Positions 43,384-55,740 of a stretch of DNA of 64,000 bases are shown in pieces (the first letter of the stretch is position 1; each line of letters opens with the position of its first letter). A program made the position numbers and the translations under genes. A model generated the notes under the pieces. It searched no databases and was not told the DNA's origin. It saw only the letters and a program-made list of their open reading frames with translations. The DNA is from Rhynchopus sp. YZ270_cl-10 (lineage: Eukaryota; Euglenozoa; Diplonemea; Diplonemida; Diplonemidae). The stretch covers positions 558,001 through 622,000 of the forward strand of contig OZ037904.1 in NCBI GenBank assembly GCA_964035575.1, read 5' to 3'.

Positions 43384-43990
43384 AGCCCGGTCCCCGGTCC
43401 CCGGTCCCCGCTCCCCGGTCCCGGTCCTGGTCCCGGTCCCTGTCCCGGTCCCTGGTACTGGTCCCTGTCCCTGGTACTGGTCCCGGTCCCGGTCCTGGTC
43501 CTGGTACTGGTCCCGGTCCCTGGTCCTGGTCCTGGTCCTGGTCCCAGTCCTGGTACTGGTCCCGGTCCCTGGTCCTGGTCCTGGTCCTGGTCCCAGTCCT
43601 GGTACTGGTCCCGGTCCCAGTCCTGGTCCTGGTCCCAGTCCTGGTACTGGTCCCGGTCCTGGTACTGGTCCCGGTCCCGGTCCTGGTCCCGGTCCCAGTC
43701 CTGGTCTGGTACTGGTCCTGGACCAGGACCAGTACCAGGGACCGGGACCGGGACCAGTACCAGGACCGGGACCAGGGACCGGGACCAGTACCTGGTCCTG
43801 GTCCCGGTCCCGGTCCCCCACCCTCCCGCGCCCGGGTCCCCTCCCACTTTCGGGCGTTTTCACCACTGTTTTCTACATATTGTGTCCCAGTCCGGCTGAG
43901 AATAACCCGGTCCCCGGTCCCCGGTCCCCGGTCCCCGGTCCCCGGTCCCCGGTCCCCGGTCCCCGGTCCCCGGTCCCCGGTCCCCCCTAC
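43384..43990. repeat. C/G-rich array of GGTCCC, GGTCCT and GGTCCCC units
   Basis: 6-7-bp units; a sense/antisense switch near 43720 makes an inverted pair (GGTCCTGG/CCAGGACC). Pure CCCCGGT units are at 43905-43980. All frames are open by periodicity. Confidence 0.9.
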
Positions 43991-44142
43991 CTTATTCTCT
44001 GCTGTGGGGGGAGGGTGGGGCGGAGCCGGATCCTCAAAACGCACGGTATTGTTTATTGGTTTTCCCATTGTAAAATGGTTTTCCATTACACATCCACCCT
44101 TCCCCCCCCCCAAAAAAAAAAAAAGAAAATTTTATAAGATGA

Positions 44143-44290
44143 TCCTAAGCCTCTCGTGCTTAGTCACCAAATTAAGGTATTTCAACATAATATATTATGC
44201 ATTCAATAAATTGATAGGAAAAAAAGAAGGGAAAAAAAGGGGAGGTCGAAGTGCAAACGCATCACCGTTTATCGGCGGACGCAGGCACTG
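44143..44290 (-). repeat. Intron-associated repeat A/B
   Basis: Repeat A (44143-44190, TAAGATGATCCTAAGCCTCT with its CTTAG partner) and repeat B (44243-44290, GTGCAAACGCATCACCG, CGGCGGACGCAGGCACT). On the minus strand B precedes A, just beyond the LRR-GRDP stop. Confidence 0.65.
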
Positions 44291-44337
44291 GGGAAGAAAA
44301 AAAAAATCAAAACACAAACACATTTGGGGTTTTGCTC

Positions 44338-47204
44338 TTAGGAATTACCCACGTTCGCTTTCAAGATGTATGAGAGAATTACATTGCCCTCACATATCAG
44401 TCCGTCGTGCGAATAGCCAGGTTGCCACTGTACGTTATAGCTTTTCCCAAAGTGGCATCTCAAAAGCACAACGCGGACGGTGTGGCGGGGCACTGTAAAG
44501 CGACCACCAGCACCTATAGCATAGCAGAGTCGACGAAGCGTACACTGGATATCTGTGTGAGGTGGTGTACATAAGGAAGGTAAAGCAAATTACCAGAGCG
44601 CACTCATGCCCCCCCCCGGGTTGAGTGGTTCTGCTTTACTACGGTGAAAAAGGTATGACAGGTACCACCTGGCACCCAGATACCCAGCTAAATGACGTAA
44701 CGAAGTGTAACTTGAAAGTACCGTTCAATATTCCTTGCTTGGGGTACCCCCTTTTTTTTACATACCGGCGACCCTGCACAGAAGCTGCTTGTCGTGTGTG
44801 TTCCTGATGTGCACGGACTGGACGAGACATTCCCTGTATTACCTGTGCCTGAGACGAGAACGTTGCTGACCTTTCTGAGATTGCTTGCCTTGAGTGAGGA
44901 ACGCTTGCGGAGGATGATGTCTGAGGCGCTGCAGGTGGTTGCGGTCCCTATATTGTCGCCGGAGGAGGAGGAGCAGAGGGAGTTGCGCACGCGGTTCATG
45001 TAGCGGGTGCCTGTGGGGGAGATCGAGTCGGAGACTGCGGTGTCGGCATCCACTTCGCATTCGCGTACAGGCTTGAGGAGGTACCGCTCGCCCCACACCT
45101 CCTGCCAGATGCGGGAGGTGAACGCCACGCTCTTTGCGAAGTTATGCGAGGCCCGCAGGTTCATATCCAAGACTGCCCCTCCAGTTAGGCCATGAAACAT
45201 CCTCGTTGGTCGACACTGATACGCATGGATCAACAGCTGTATCGCAGGCGTCGGTGTCAGCTGCACATCCCCTTCGTCATATTCATGCAGCGTCATATCG
45301 CATGCCTCTACGTTGTCCTCGCTTGCTTTGCCTGCCCGCCGCTCGTGGATGTAGGTGTGCAGGGCAAGGAGCTTTTTGAAGCGGAGGACAACCCCAGCGC
45401 ACATCTCATTGTCCCTGATGAAGCTGCCGTAGGAGAGGACCTTGCTGAGGTGTGCGCGGCTGGAGAGTGCTGCTGCGTTGAAGTCTATTGAGAATTTGAA
45501 GGTGGCAAGCTGTTCGGGCATGTCCACAGTGTTTGCGCCTTCGTCAACGAAGTCATTCTTGCAGAGTGGGGCACCCTCGGGTTGGCCTGGAAAGCTGGCA
45601 TTATCGGAATCAGTGATGAAGTTGTATTTGAAGTCTTCGTCGCCGTATTCTTGCGCCCAGAGGGCATGCGTTTCGTTGGTTCGTGCAACGTGCTGCTGTG
45701 GGTCGTCAAAGAAGTAGCTTGGGACGATATCATCGAAGAGCTTCTTGCAATCTGCCTCATACTCGACAGGGTTAATCATATGCAGGTAGTGGATGAACAA
45801 CACATCAAACGGGGGGACAAGCTTGCGCTGTTTCCTCTGCTGCTGCAGATGCAGGAACATCTTATACCGTACAACCGAGATCGGCACTGCACGCAGAAGG
45901 CATTCATAGTGTTTTTCAAACCATTCCAGCATGCGGATATGCCACGTCAGCATCTCCTCGAAGTCCATACCAAAATCCACCTTGAAATACCCATTCTGGA
46001 TTAACCCAACCAGGTTGTGTCCAGGCTTGTCCGTAAAGGGTGGAATCAATTGAATTCCATTGATACTCTGCAGTTGATGGTGCAACAGGTGTACCGGAAT
46101 GCGCGTTGAATATGGGTTGGTGTTCCGTTCCTCTCCTCCCCAGGTTTGGAACTCAAATTTGCGGAGTGCATGGAGGTTGGTTACGAAGTCCCAAATGACT
46201 TCGCTTGCGTCGGCGTGGCGGGTGAATCGGTTTGCGGTGATGTTGAGTTCTTCAACCCAGGGCGGGATATTGGTTAAGCTTGTCAATGAGTTGTGTGAGA
46301 GGTCCAATATCTTCAGCGACTTCATCGACAGCATCTCTACAGGCAGTGAAAACATATCGCAGTGATCGATCTGCAGCTCTTCCAGGCCCTCTAAGGCTGT
46401 CAGCCCTTCGTATCCAAAAAAGGTGTTGTGGTTGAGTGCAAGCACCTTCAGCGAGGATATGCTGCCAAGCTCGATGGGAACGACCCGGTACCGCATGTGG
46501 GAGAGGTGCAGCTCTGTGAGGTTTGTACACCGCGACAGCACCTCACGGATGCACGACTTCGGGAACACATTGCTCCCGATAAACAGCGTTTTGAGATGCG
46601 GAATCGAGGCAATAACAGGAGGAATCCTCTTCAGCGAACAGCTGCTAATATCAAGCGAGGTCAGCTTCGGGAGCAACTCAATTCCTTCGAGGGAAATCAG
46701 AACGTTTTGCTTGAGATCGAGGGTAGTCAACTTTGCTGTAGAATGCGCAAAATCCTGGGGAAAACGCGACAAATGTGTATTGCTGAGAACCAGCTCCCGC
46801 AGACGAGGACAGGAGGACAGAACTGCTGCGCTGTCAAATTCTTTCATTGGGTTGCCGGAGAGGGACAGCCGACGGAGGGCGGGGAAGTTCATCTGGTCGG
46901 GTAACTTTATAAAGTTATTCCCATCAAGCAGTAAGACCTCTAGCGCGGCCCACTTCCCCGTCCCCTCCGTAAGCCTTCTGGGAAGTGTTGTTAAATCGTT
47001 GGTAGATATGTTCAAGCATTCCACTTCTTCTGTATGATTGTAGTACGCCAGCCTCTCTGCATTCTGTGACGTCAGCTCAATCCACCGAACCGGTGGCAAC
47101 ACCTCCGCAGCCACCCGTTTCTCAGACTTTTTTTCGTCACCCCGAAGCGCAGAAAACACCTCTCCAGCAGAGTCGCAGGCTGACGTAGCCTGTACACATC
47201 CCAT
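44338..47204 (-). CDS. LRR-GRDP (DUF1399) fusion protein
   Basis: Exon 1 47204-44766, 221-bp intron (GTATGT to atccag), exon 2 44544-44338; 881 residues. It starts MGCVQA, an N-myristoylation/palmitoylation-type start. Residues ~50-330 hold about ten leucine-rich repeats (LTTLPRRL, LDLSHNSLTSL). Residues ~400-700 resemble the glycine-rich-domain-protein (GRDP/DUF1399) core: RYKMFLHL, LVPPFDVLFIHYLHMINPVE then a second, weaker PTPAIQLLIHAYQCRP. A Ser-rich linker follows. Exon 2 adds GGRFTVPRHTVRVVLLRCHF and GYSHDGLICEGNVILSY. The end is uncertain: GTGGGT or GTAATT near 44350 could start another intron. GRDPs are linked to stress and development in plants; here a membrane-attached scaffold is inferred. 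Confidence 0.78.
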
Positions 47205-47264
47205 ACAAAAAAAAAAAAAAAAAAAAAAAAAAACCTAAAAACGAATGAGAAAAAGGAAAGGGTG

Positions 47265-47466
47265 AAACCAGACAATTATACCCAACTGATCTTGATAAAA
47301 GGAAAGAAGACTTATGTTCGTTGAACGCAGCCCAAAAGATGAAATCCTGATGTGGCGCAAAAGTAAAATGATGTGAAAAAAGAAATGGATAAAGTCGTTA
47401 ACAAATCAAATGTTGGCTTTTCTTTTTTTTGTCTGGTTTCTAAACACACTTCGTGTGGAGGGGGGG
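47265..47466 (-). repeat. Structured repeat C, complete copy
   Basis: Outer pair AAACCAGAC/GTCTGGTTT (both sides changed relative to the 39572 copy), CCAAC/GTTGG, hairpin CACACTTCGTGTG, G tract. It lies 60 bases upstream of the LRR-GRDP start. Confidence 0.75.
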
Positions 47467-48689
47467 AAAAAAACTTTAAAAAAAAATGTTCCTGGTAGTC
47501 AAGAAAAGGGGGGAGTGGAGGTGGAAAAGGGAAATAAATGCAAAATAGTAGGTGTGGTTGGAAAGTAGGAGAATGTCTGTGGTGTGGGTTGTTGTGGGTT
47601 GTTATGGGTGTCTTGTGGAGGAGGAGGAGGAAGTGTCCAAAATATAAAAGAAAACAAGAAAACGGTAGAGGGGAGGAGAGAGAGAGGCATGAGGTGAATT
47701 TCTTGTTGTCAACGAAGAGAAACAAGCATGTGGTGATCTTTTGCGAAAAACAAAAAGAAGAAAAAAAAATCTTGAGAGGCCAAACTCCGTAAAAAAGGGA
47801 ATGGGGATGAAGGAGTGTGTGTGAAAATTAAAAAAAAAAAAAAAAAACGATTTGCTGGTTGATCCTAACAGGCTTCCCACCAGGAGTATGTCTTTGCTTT
47901 TAGAATATTTGTTTTTTTTTTTTTTTTTGAAAAACTTTTTGTTTTCCCTCCCAATCTGCAAGAAATGTAATAAGCATGAAGTCATTTAACGCATAGGGCC
48001 AAAGCGTGCTTATACATTATTTTTTTGGAAATGATTATTTTCGAACACCTCCGTTTCAGATGAAAAAGAAAGCGCGAAAAAAGTTGATAGGGATAAAAGG
48101 AAAGACCATTGAAAATGACGGTCAAATTCTTAGAAAAAAAAATGGGGGTTGATCTTTAAATGGATATCCTCTTGAACGAACATACTGAAGAATAGTACAA
48201 TAAAGCCGGAAAAAAAAAAACAATGTGGAAAATAGAAAGAGAAACCCAACAAAAAGGAGAAAAAAAAAATCACACACACACACATGAAAAAACTCGAAAT
48301 GATGCATGGGCCACACGAGCGCAACACATCGTACGGAAAAGGAGGGAAAACCCCCCTGTACTTCACAGATTCAGACATGGGGTATTCCCATTGTTTTCAA
48401 AATATGCACATATTAAAAAAAAACCCCTTCCAAGACAAAACACAAGACCAGAATAACTCATCTTGTGAATGACAAGATTTTTTTTTTTTTTGAACAACAC
48501 ACCAGGGCCTTAGGGTGGTCGGGGGGGTAGCCGCCAACTGCTGGTCCAAACCCGGTTTGCTGGTCAATGCAAAAAACAGGTGAAAAGCACACAGTGGTAA
48601 AAAAAGACTCCCTGCCACTGCAGGGAGGTGACGCGCTTTCTCCCCTCTGATGCACAAAATCGTGAAAGGCGGGTGGGGAGGGTGAACCA
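47467..48689. other. Non-coding interval
   Basis: Purine/pyrimidine-skewed and poly-A/T DNA; no gene or clear repeat boundaries. Confidence 0.5.
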
Positions 48690-49030
48690 CAAGCCGTAGT
48701 GGGTGTCAGCCTTCGTATCAGTAACCTCAGTACATCTATAAAAGAAGCGGCGGTCATGGCACCCAAAGGTTCCAGGCGAAGCCACGGTACGCAACATTTC
48801 AAAAAAATTCCCTTAAAATGGCACATTTTAACTGCCAAACTATGTCATAGGAAGGTGGGTTGGCAAGATTGCGCCGCAGGCGCACGGTACGCTACTTTTT
48901 TTATTTCGCCATGCTGCATGCTTCCTTTTCCTTCGGCGTTTGACCAATTGAGTCGCGTTCTGGTCTCCCACGGTGTACCCTTGAGCCCCCAGGGTCTCTG
49001 CATCTGTGACACACCCGACTGTTCTGATGG
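48690..49030 (-). repeat. SINE-like repeat H, near-complete copy
   Basis: Read on the minus strand: GGAGACCAGAACGCGACTCA, ATTGGTC, GAAGCATGC, CGTACCGTGCGCCTGCGGCG, ACCCACCTTCC, GTTGCGTACCGTGGCTTCGC, GGGTGCCATGACCGCC. It matches 57590-57870 along its whole length. Confidence 0.75.
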
Positions 49031-49199
49031 GATTCTCAAAAAAAAATCTCAAAAAAAATCTATTGTTATTTTTTTTTTTTAGACCCGGACCAGCAATACC
49101 TAGGGTTGCTGGTCCGCTGACCAGCAAAAAGTACCACCCTAAGGGCCTGCAACACACGAAACAAAAAATTAAATGAACTAGACCGATCGGTCGGAGGAA

Positions 49200-49236
<37 letters not shown>

Positions 49237-49529
49237 AGGAAAAACTCGCAACACGGCGCAAGAATCGCAGCCGGATGCTGAATGAGGGAGAAATAGGGGA
49301 GAGAAAGTAAAAACTTCTTTTCTTTTCTTTTTTGTGATAAAAAACGGAGTTATTTTGTGCTTTTTTTTTCCCGAAATACAAGAAAGTATATAGCGGGGGA
49401 CATCAGGACACGGGCGATAATGTGTCTTGTGTATTTAAAAAAATTTTGATTTGACCCAACACCACTGCCGAAAGCCACCCAACTGCACAAAAAAAAAGGG
49501 GGAACCCTTAGTTGCCCTGAGAGAGCACT

Positions 49530-51328
49530 CTACAGCTTCGCCTGCTTGGGGTAGAGGGACATAGCCTGACGGACTCCCAGGTCTGCCATCACCTCCTCGG
49601 ATCCTCCCAGAATGGCTCCGTACTGTTGGTGGTTGTTTGGTTGGTTGTTTGTTGTAGGGGGAGGGGGATGAAAAATAAAGTGAAGTTGAAAGTGCAAACG
49701 CCCCACCGTTCATCGGCGGACGAAATATAAAAAAAAAAAAAAAAAATTTCTGTGTCGAGCTGCGGGTGAAGACCCCCTCTGTACCTCAACATTATAAAAA
49801 AGACAAGTTCATAGATCCTAAGGTGAATAGTCACCGTAATAAAACACACCTTGATGGTACGGATGTACTGCTCAATGGCACGGCCCATTCCGGTCTTGGT
49901 CACGGCACGTCCTCCGAAGATCTGCGCAACGTCGTCGGCCACGACAAGCGCGTTACGCGTGCACTGGAACTTGAGAAGCGCCATCGGACCGGGGAGCTTC
50001 TTCATCTGGTCCTTGTAGGAGAGCTTGTCCATGGCGTAGGTGATCTGCTCGAGCCAGGTCCACATGCTCTCGGTCATCGAGAAGATTCTTGCGAACTTCT
50101 GGCGGACAACGGGCTGCTGGATGAGCGACTTGCCGAAGGCCTTACGCTGGACGGCCCACTTGAGCGTCTCGCTCTGCACGGCACGCATCGACCCGATGAC
50201 CTGGGCACAGATCATCCACCTCTCGTGGTTGAAGTTGTACATGATGCACCTGAAGCCCTGGTTGACACGGCCAAGCACGTTCTCCACAGGCACCTTCACG
50301 TTGCGGAACTCAACAAGGGCGACTCCAGAGGAGCCACCGTACGCGGTGTCGATGTGCTTGGTGATGACACCCTCAGAGCGCTCGATGACCATCATGGTGA
50401 TGCCGAACATGCCCTTTCCTCCGGTGCGCACGGCAGTCACGAAGTAGTCGGCGAAGTCTCCGTTGGTGATCCACTTCTTGGTTCCGTTCACAATGAAGTG
50501 CTTCTTGTCAGCGGTGTACTTGGCCGAGGTCACGAGGCCCGCAACGTCGGATCCGGCCTGGGGCTCGGAGATGGCAAGACAGAGACGCTTCTCTCCCTTG
50601 ATGCAGGGGTACGCAACGTTCTCACGGAGCGGCGACTTCGCGAAGGTGAGCACCGCAGGCAGACCAATGATGTACCCGTCTCCGAGACCCGCAGAGTACG
50701 AGGCGGCAGGGATGCGCACCATCTGCTCGTGGCAGAGCATCTCGTGGAAGTAGTTGTACTGCTCAGGCTCCACACCACCGGGCAGGGTGATGCCGAGCTT
50801 CTCCTTCGCCTCCTTCACGTGGGGACCAGGCCCAAGACGTGCGAGGAGGATACCCGCCTGCCCCATCTTCCTGTACATTTCGATGGTGGGGTATTTGCCG
50901 GCCTTGTCGGCAACCTCGCAGACAGGCATGATCTCGTCCTCACGGAACTTGGCAACAGCGTTGCGGAACTTGAGGTGCGACGCGTCGTAGTAGGGGGAGG
51001 GGATGCCCTGGATGAAGGCAGGGTCTGCGTACGGCACACCAGTGGGCGACACGGGGTCGTACATGTCGAAGCACGACTTCTCGTTTTCCTTGCCGGCCAG
51101 CTTTCCGATCAGGAAGCGCTTGTACTTCGAGAGGATCTCGATCTTGTGAAGGCCGAAGAACGCCTCAGTTGCCTCCTTTCCTGCGAACGGCATCAGCGCC
51201 GCCACACCACCCGGGTGGAACTTGACGAACTTGCTGATATCCCAGACATCGCCGTCAATGAGCACCCACATGTCGGTCTCGGTGTTGTGGCGGGAGATCT
51301 CCTCCATAGTGAACGTCTTGACGGCCAT
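49530..51328 (-). CDS. Cytochrome b5-acyl-CoA dehydrogenase fusion, two exons
   Basis: Exon 1 51328-49850, exon 2 49622-49530; a 227-bp intron (GTGTGT to accaacag) sits between TIK and YGAILGG. 523 residues. Residues 5-75 form a cytochrome b5 domain with the haem motif FHPGG and a second haem His in FFGLHK. From ~130 on is a full ACAD fold: FAD/substrate loops (LAISEPQAGSDVAG, FIVNGTKKWITNGDFADYF), RKAFGKSLIQQPVVRQKFA, QIFGGRAVTKTGMG and the C-terminal helix GSEEVMADLGVRQA. It should oxidise an acyl-CoA and may pass electrons through its own b5 domain. Such fusions are known from fungi and some protists. No clear targeting peptide is seen. The intron contains B- and A-like repeats. Confidence 0.92.
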
Positions 51329-52654
51329 TGTAAGTGTTGGGGAAGTGTGTTGAGATATCTGTACACGAAGGTGATGTTTTTTTATAGTAAACACGCAGTG
51401 TTTGACAAAATGCTCGAGACCCTCGTGAAAAGGGAAACTCTGGTCTGGTAGTCTGAGAGGGAAGGAAATGGCTAAGTGCAAAGAAGAAAGGTGTCTTTTT
51501 TTATTTTCTTGAAATGTGTTGTTGCGAACTAGGGGAGGGAGGAGGGGAGGAGGGGGGAAAGAAAGTTTTTTTTTGGTGATTTTGGCAAGCGACGCAGTGT
51601 GACAGGTCGCTGGACAAATAAAAAAAAAGGGGTATTTTTTGGGGGGGGTTTTTTTTTTGGAATTGTTGTCTCTTAATTGTTTGCGTGTTCCTGTGGTGGG
51701 GGCACAGAGCGCCGTCCCGTGAGGGAGGCATTCTGCACTAAAAAAGTATTTCCATTCAGGAAGAACGCCTTTTTTGTTGTGCTGAAAAGAAAAATATGAG
51801 AAAATCGCTGTTGTTGTTGTTATGCAGAACAACCTCCACGTTCCCTAAAATTGTTCCGCAATAAACATGTTGCAAGGCTTTGAGACATTTAGGCTTAAAA
51901 CAAAACTGGGGGTTGTGGAGGGAATGGGGGTTTTTCCACCCTGCAATATCAAAAACCCAGGTGCCTGGGAGGCGCCCTGTTAAACAAAATAAATAAAATA
52001 AGATAAGACACGCAGGGGGATGAGCATGGTGTGTATGTTGTGTTACTTTCTCAGGGTATTCCCTAAATCTGACCGAAAACTGAAACCATCAGGCACTCCG
52101 CTAGGTACTAAAGTTCTGTTGATTGTCAACAGAACTTTTTGAAAATGGGGAAAAAAAGAAAAAAAAAAAAAGTTCTGCTAAGTGGTTCAGACCCGTTCTA
52201 CCTGTCAAAAAAGCTCAGGAGAAGAAGATATGGAGAGGTGAGTGCTCAAACGTCCCAAAAAAGTCAAAATCGGGCGTTGGTAAAAAAAAAAGTTGCGTAC
52301 CGTGCGCCTGCGGCGCAAGCATGTACCCCACCAACGTGGACCATCAACAGAATATTTTCAAAATCGGAAATCCTAGCGGAGAGCCTGGAAACCATGCAAA
52401 AAAAAAAAAAAAAAATCGCTGCGTAAGCGTAAACATGGAGATGATACAACCAAATTTGTCTTTTGTTTTTCTTGATAATTTGCTGGATTATATATTTAGT
52501 GTAGCTGCCTTGTAGACAGTCTTCACTGTTTTTTTTTTCCTTTTTCTCGTAACACAAACGGAGGTGGTCAGTTGGGAGGAGGGCGAAAGAGAGAAAGAGA
52601 GAGAGAGAGAGGCGATGTTGAAGATACACGGCTGAACAAACAAAAAATAAAATT
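51329..52654. other. 5' flank of b5-ACAD gene
   Basis: No gene. T/G-rich runs (51480-51660) and a short piece of the G/H tail (CGTACCGTGCGCCTGCGGCG, about 52297). Confidence 0.45.
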
Positions 52655-52815
52655 ACGTATTCGATGAAAAACAGCAGACGTTATTCCACTTACCAACCTT
52701 TTCGTGGACTCGTTCACCGTTATTGCACGAGCGTAGCGAGTGCAATAACTCTCACATACCACTCCACGAAAAGGTTGGTGCGTGAAAGGAAGTCTGCTTT
52801 TTTTCATCGGAATAA
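52655..52815. mobile_element. Hairpin MITE with GCGTAGC apex
   Basis: Arms CGATGAAAAACAGCAGAC..CCAACCTTTTCGTGGA..TTATTGCAC pair across GAGCGTAGCGAG (52729-52740). Confidence 0.8.
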
Positions 52816-52831
52816 ATAGTTTCTTTTTTTT

Positions 52832-53262
52832 GAAGATGATCCCAAGCCTCCCGTCGCCTGAGGCACCTTAAAAACAACAGAAATCATAAAAAAAGATACC
52901 AGCCGGGCCCATTGTTACGTGGACGCAGTAACATCAAAAATGAAAAATCTTTTCACAAAGAAACAAAAGAGTTGATAAGACAACGCTCAGCCTCTCTTTG
53001 CTTAGTCAACTTTTTTAAAGAGAAATGAACCGCGCTTTCGCGTGGGGGGAGAAATGAAGATGGGGTGAATGAGGATGTGAAGTTTTAAAAGAATTTTTTT
53101 TTTTGAAAGATGAAAAATATGCCTCTCATGCACAACATCTTTTTTTTGAAAACTTGGTTGTATTAGTGTAGCCACCATAGAGTGTGCTCCACTATTTTTT
53201 TAAAAAGAAAAGAAAAGTTTATAAGATGACAGTCTCTCTTCGTCACCTTAATCAAAATTGAG
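52832..53262 (-). repeat. Cluster of A and B repeats
   Basis: A at 52832-52870, B at 52893-52935, A at 52970-53012, A at 53217-53262, all diverged. It lies in the 3' flank of the GPR180-like gene. Confidence 0.55.
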
Positions 53263-53346
53263 AGGAAAAGGCAGGTGTTCTTTAAAACACGCTATAAATA
53301 TGCAGAATTTTTTTAAAAAATTACAAAAAAACAAAAAACGGCTGAT

Positions 53347-55016
53347 TTACAATCCATCCTCTTCCTCCATTTCGAGCTGGTCGACGATACCCGATTTTGC
53401 CCGCTTGCCTGCGCGGGAAAGCGCCTCGGTATCTTCGCCTACAGTCGGGATGTGTTCGTATCCGCTGGCAAGCATTTTGCGGGAACGCTCTCCTGGGAGG
53501 AGGAGGATGGCCATGGCGAAGAGAGCGATCATGCGAAGCAATGCATCTGACATGAAAACAACCTTGAACCTAACCCAGGGGTCCACAAGCAGCGCGACAA
53601 TGAGCATCGCAGGGAGCGCCGCAATCTGCACAGCGAAGATGCTGGTACAGCTGTAGAACATACTGGTCCGGTCGTCCTTCGGGATCAGCTCATGCGTGCC
53701 CTTCAGCGTCCACAGGTAGTACGCGAGAGTGGGAACCCGGAGACCAGCCAGGCAGTACCCAGGCCACGTTGCGTAGGGGAGCTCTGTGGACCAGCCGTCC
53801 ATCTGGTACTGTGCAAGGATGAGGGCCCCGTGCAGCACCATGGTTGCAAGCATGAAGAGGGCAATGGATTTGCGGCGTTTCTGCACGCTCTCGTAGTTGG
53901 CAAGGTGTTCGACCTCGACGACCTTGAACCCCATCGCATAGACGATGATCAAGACAAGCAGCATCAACGTCGCAAGCGTGTCAATCACCAGGCCAGCCAC
54001 CTCAAGCCCTTCGTTGCCTGCACCGGTCGCAGCGTACTTCAAACCGTTGCACAGAAGGAAGATAAAGGCAGTCATCTGCAAGGTGCACGTCGCAACAAAA
54101 TGACGCATAATTGGGTGAAGCGGGAGCGGCTCATCCTGCTCCATGTTTTCACTGTGTTTTGATGGAATTTTTTAGCTGAAATACATCATGATGAGATTTG
54201 AGTGGTGTTCCTTATGGTTTCACCTGTGGAAATCAATCTGTCTTACGGTGAAACCTCAAAACTCCACACGAGCCGCCAGGGCTAACAACTTAAATAATAC
54301 TACAAGCCAAAGTCATTTACTTCACCGTGTTTTTTAATGTAAAGATATGAACCTAACACTGAAAGCTACAACTGTTTTATCTAATATGACTTTTTTGGGC
54401 CAAGCTAGAACGATTAACAATCATACCGGATGTGCGCGACCAAAAACCCTACAATCAGAACTGCACAGGCTGCGACAGCGGCGATGAGGGTTTCGGTGAC
54501 CCACTGGCGGTCCACGCCGAACTCCGCAGAGAAGAAGCCGCCTGCGTTACGGAAGTGGATAGTCACACTGCCACCTTCACCAATGGACTCATTGCAGTTG
54601 AGCGAAGCGGCGTACACATGCCACACTCGGGGACGGGTAAATCCGGGCACCACAAGCTTTGCATGGTGCTGCACATACGGGTAACCACCCCCTGCGCGGG
54701 TACTCACGATATTACACCGCTCTGTGTCACTCATCCCTTCCTCATCTGTTTCGTCTGCCTCAATGTACTTCTGTGCCTTAGAATACGACGCTTCAACATC
54801 ACTATAGATAATGACCCTCACGGCATTAGCCCCTGCACGCCCCTCCACTGTCCATTCCATCGTAGTTTCGTTCAGCTCCCGTGAGCCATTTGTAACCTCG
54901 TTGTAAGTAAACCACCCAAGGAACTGAAAAGGACGGTCATTCTTCAACGGAACAACAACAAGCTTCGCGTCGACGTGAAGACATAAAAGAAGGCACACCG
55001 CTGCGATTGCATGCAT
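53347..55016 (-). CDS. GPR180/TMEM145-type seven-pass membrane protein, two exons
   Basis: Exon 1 55016-54427, exon 2 54151-53347; the 275-bp intron (GTATGA to acacag) splits an Arg codon (VAHIR / ENMEQDEP). 464 residues. The signal peptide is MHAIAAVCLLLCLHVDA, followed by a ~175-residue luminal domain with NGS, NET and NES sequons. FFSAEFGVDRQW then precedes TM1, and about six more hydrophobic segments follow. GNEGLEV plus the helix ending YAMGFKVV match the Rhodopsin-like TM domain of GPR180/TMEM145 (GOST-like) proteins. The tail is acidic (EMEEEDGL). Relatives act in the secretory pathway or signalling; the ligand is unknown. Confidence 0.8.
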
Positions 55017-55289
55017 TTTTGTAAAGGGTTGAGGAAAGTGGGGAAAGAGGGGGGGGAAAAGGGGGGGAAAGCAACAACACAAAAAAGGTAAAGTTGGGGA
55101 GATGTAGTGTAAATGTAGTGAAGCAGGTGAGAACCCTGTAGTTGGTTTTTTTGTTGTTGTTGGTATGAGGTCAGACGCGAACTAGAAATGGTTGTTTTGA
55201 GTACAGTACTCCTCATAACTTCCAACCGATATCTACCCTTCATGAAGTCATCCGTAACACGCACTCCTAAATGCACGACTCATGAACAA

Positions 55290-55425
55290 AGTTGACTTGA
55301 AATACAACAGCCCTCTCGTGAACAGTGTATCTTTGGGTACACCGGCTGTATCGGGGGGGTGGACACCCAACCATGCAGTCCTACACATTTCGTTTCGTGG
55401 TTTCCATCTAAACAAAATTGGAGGG
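55290..55425. repeat. Dispersed repeat J
   Basis: GAAATACAACAGCCCTCTCG, GGTGGACACCCAACCATGCA, TTTCGTGGTTTCCATC. Related pieces at 29858-29945 and 36095-36190. Confidence 0.55.
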
Positions 55426-55740
55426 GAAGGGAAAGGCATTTAACCCCCGCGTTTTTGTTTAAATATGCATCGTCCACAAAAAGTTGGCAAAAGGTGAACG
55501 AAAATACTCACCACACCCCCGCAACACCCCACACCGATTAAAAAAAATGCTTAAACGGTCCTCCGTCTTTTCAGTTACGAACTGTTCTAGAGCGAACAGC
55601 GGAGACTTTTTTTTCCCGCTTCACCCCCCCCTTCTTTGCAATCCCTTAGAAAAAAAATGATCTGCAGGTACAGATCCCCTTTTTCTTTTGCAAAATGCAA
55701 AGTGAATGGGTGGGGCAGTAATGTGGGAGGTGCGTTAATC

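Noticed and set aside
43384-43990. Telomeric or rDNA-like repeat
   Set aside because: Units vary and are internal and inverted; no telomere-type short G-rich repeat at an end.
43197-44498. Proline/glycine-rich proteins of up to 405 residues
   Set aside because: Both strands open through the GGTCCC array; composition is that of the repeat only.
49766-51451. 561-residue frame on the plus strand
   Set aside because: Antisense shadow of the b5-ACAD gene caused by GC-rich third codon positions.
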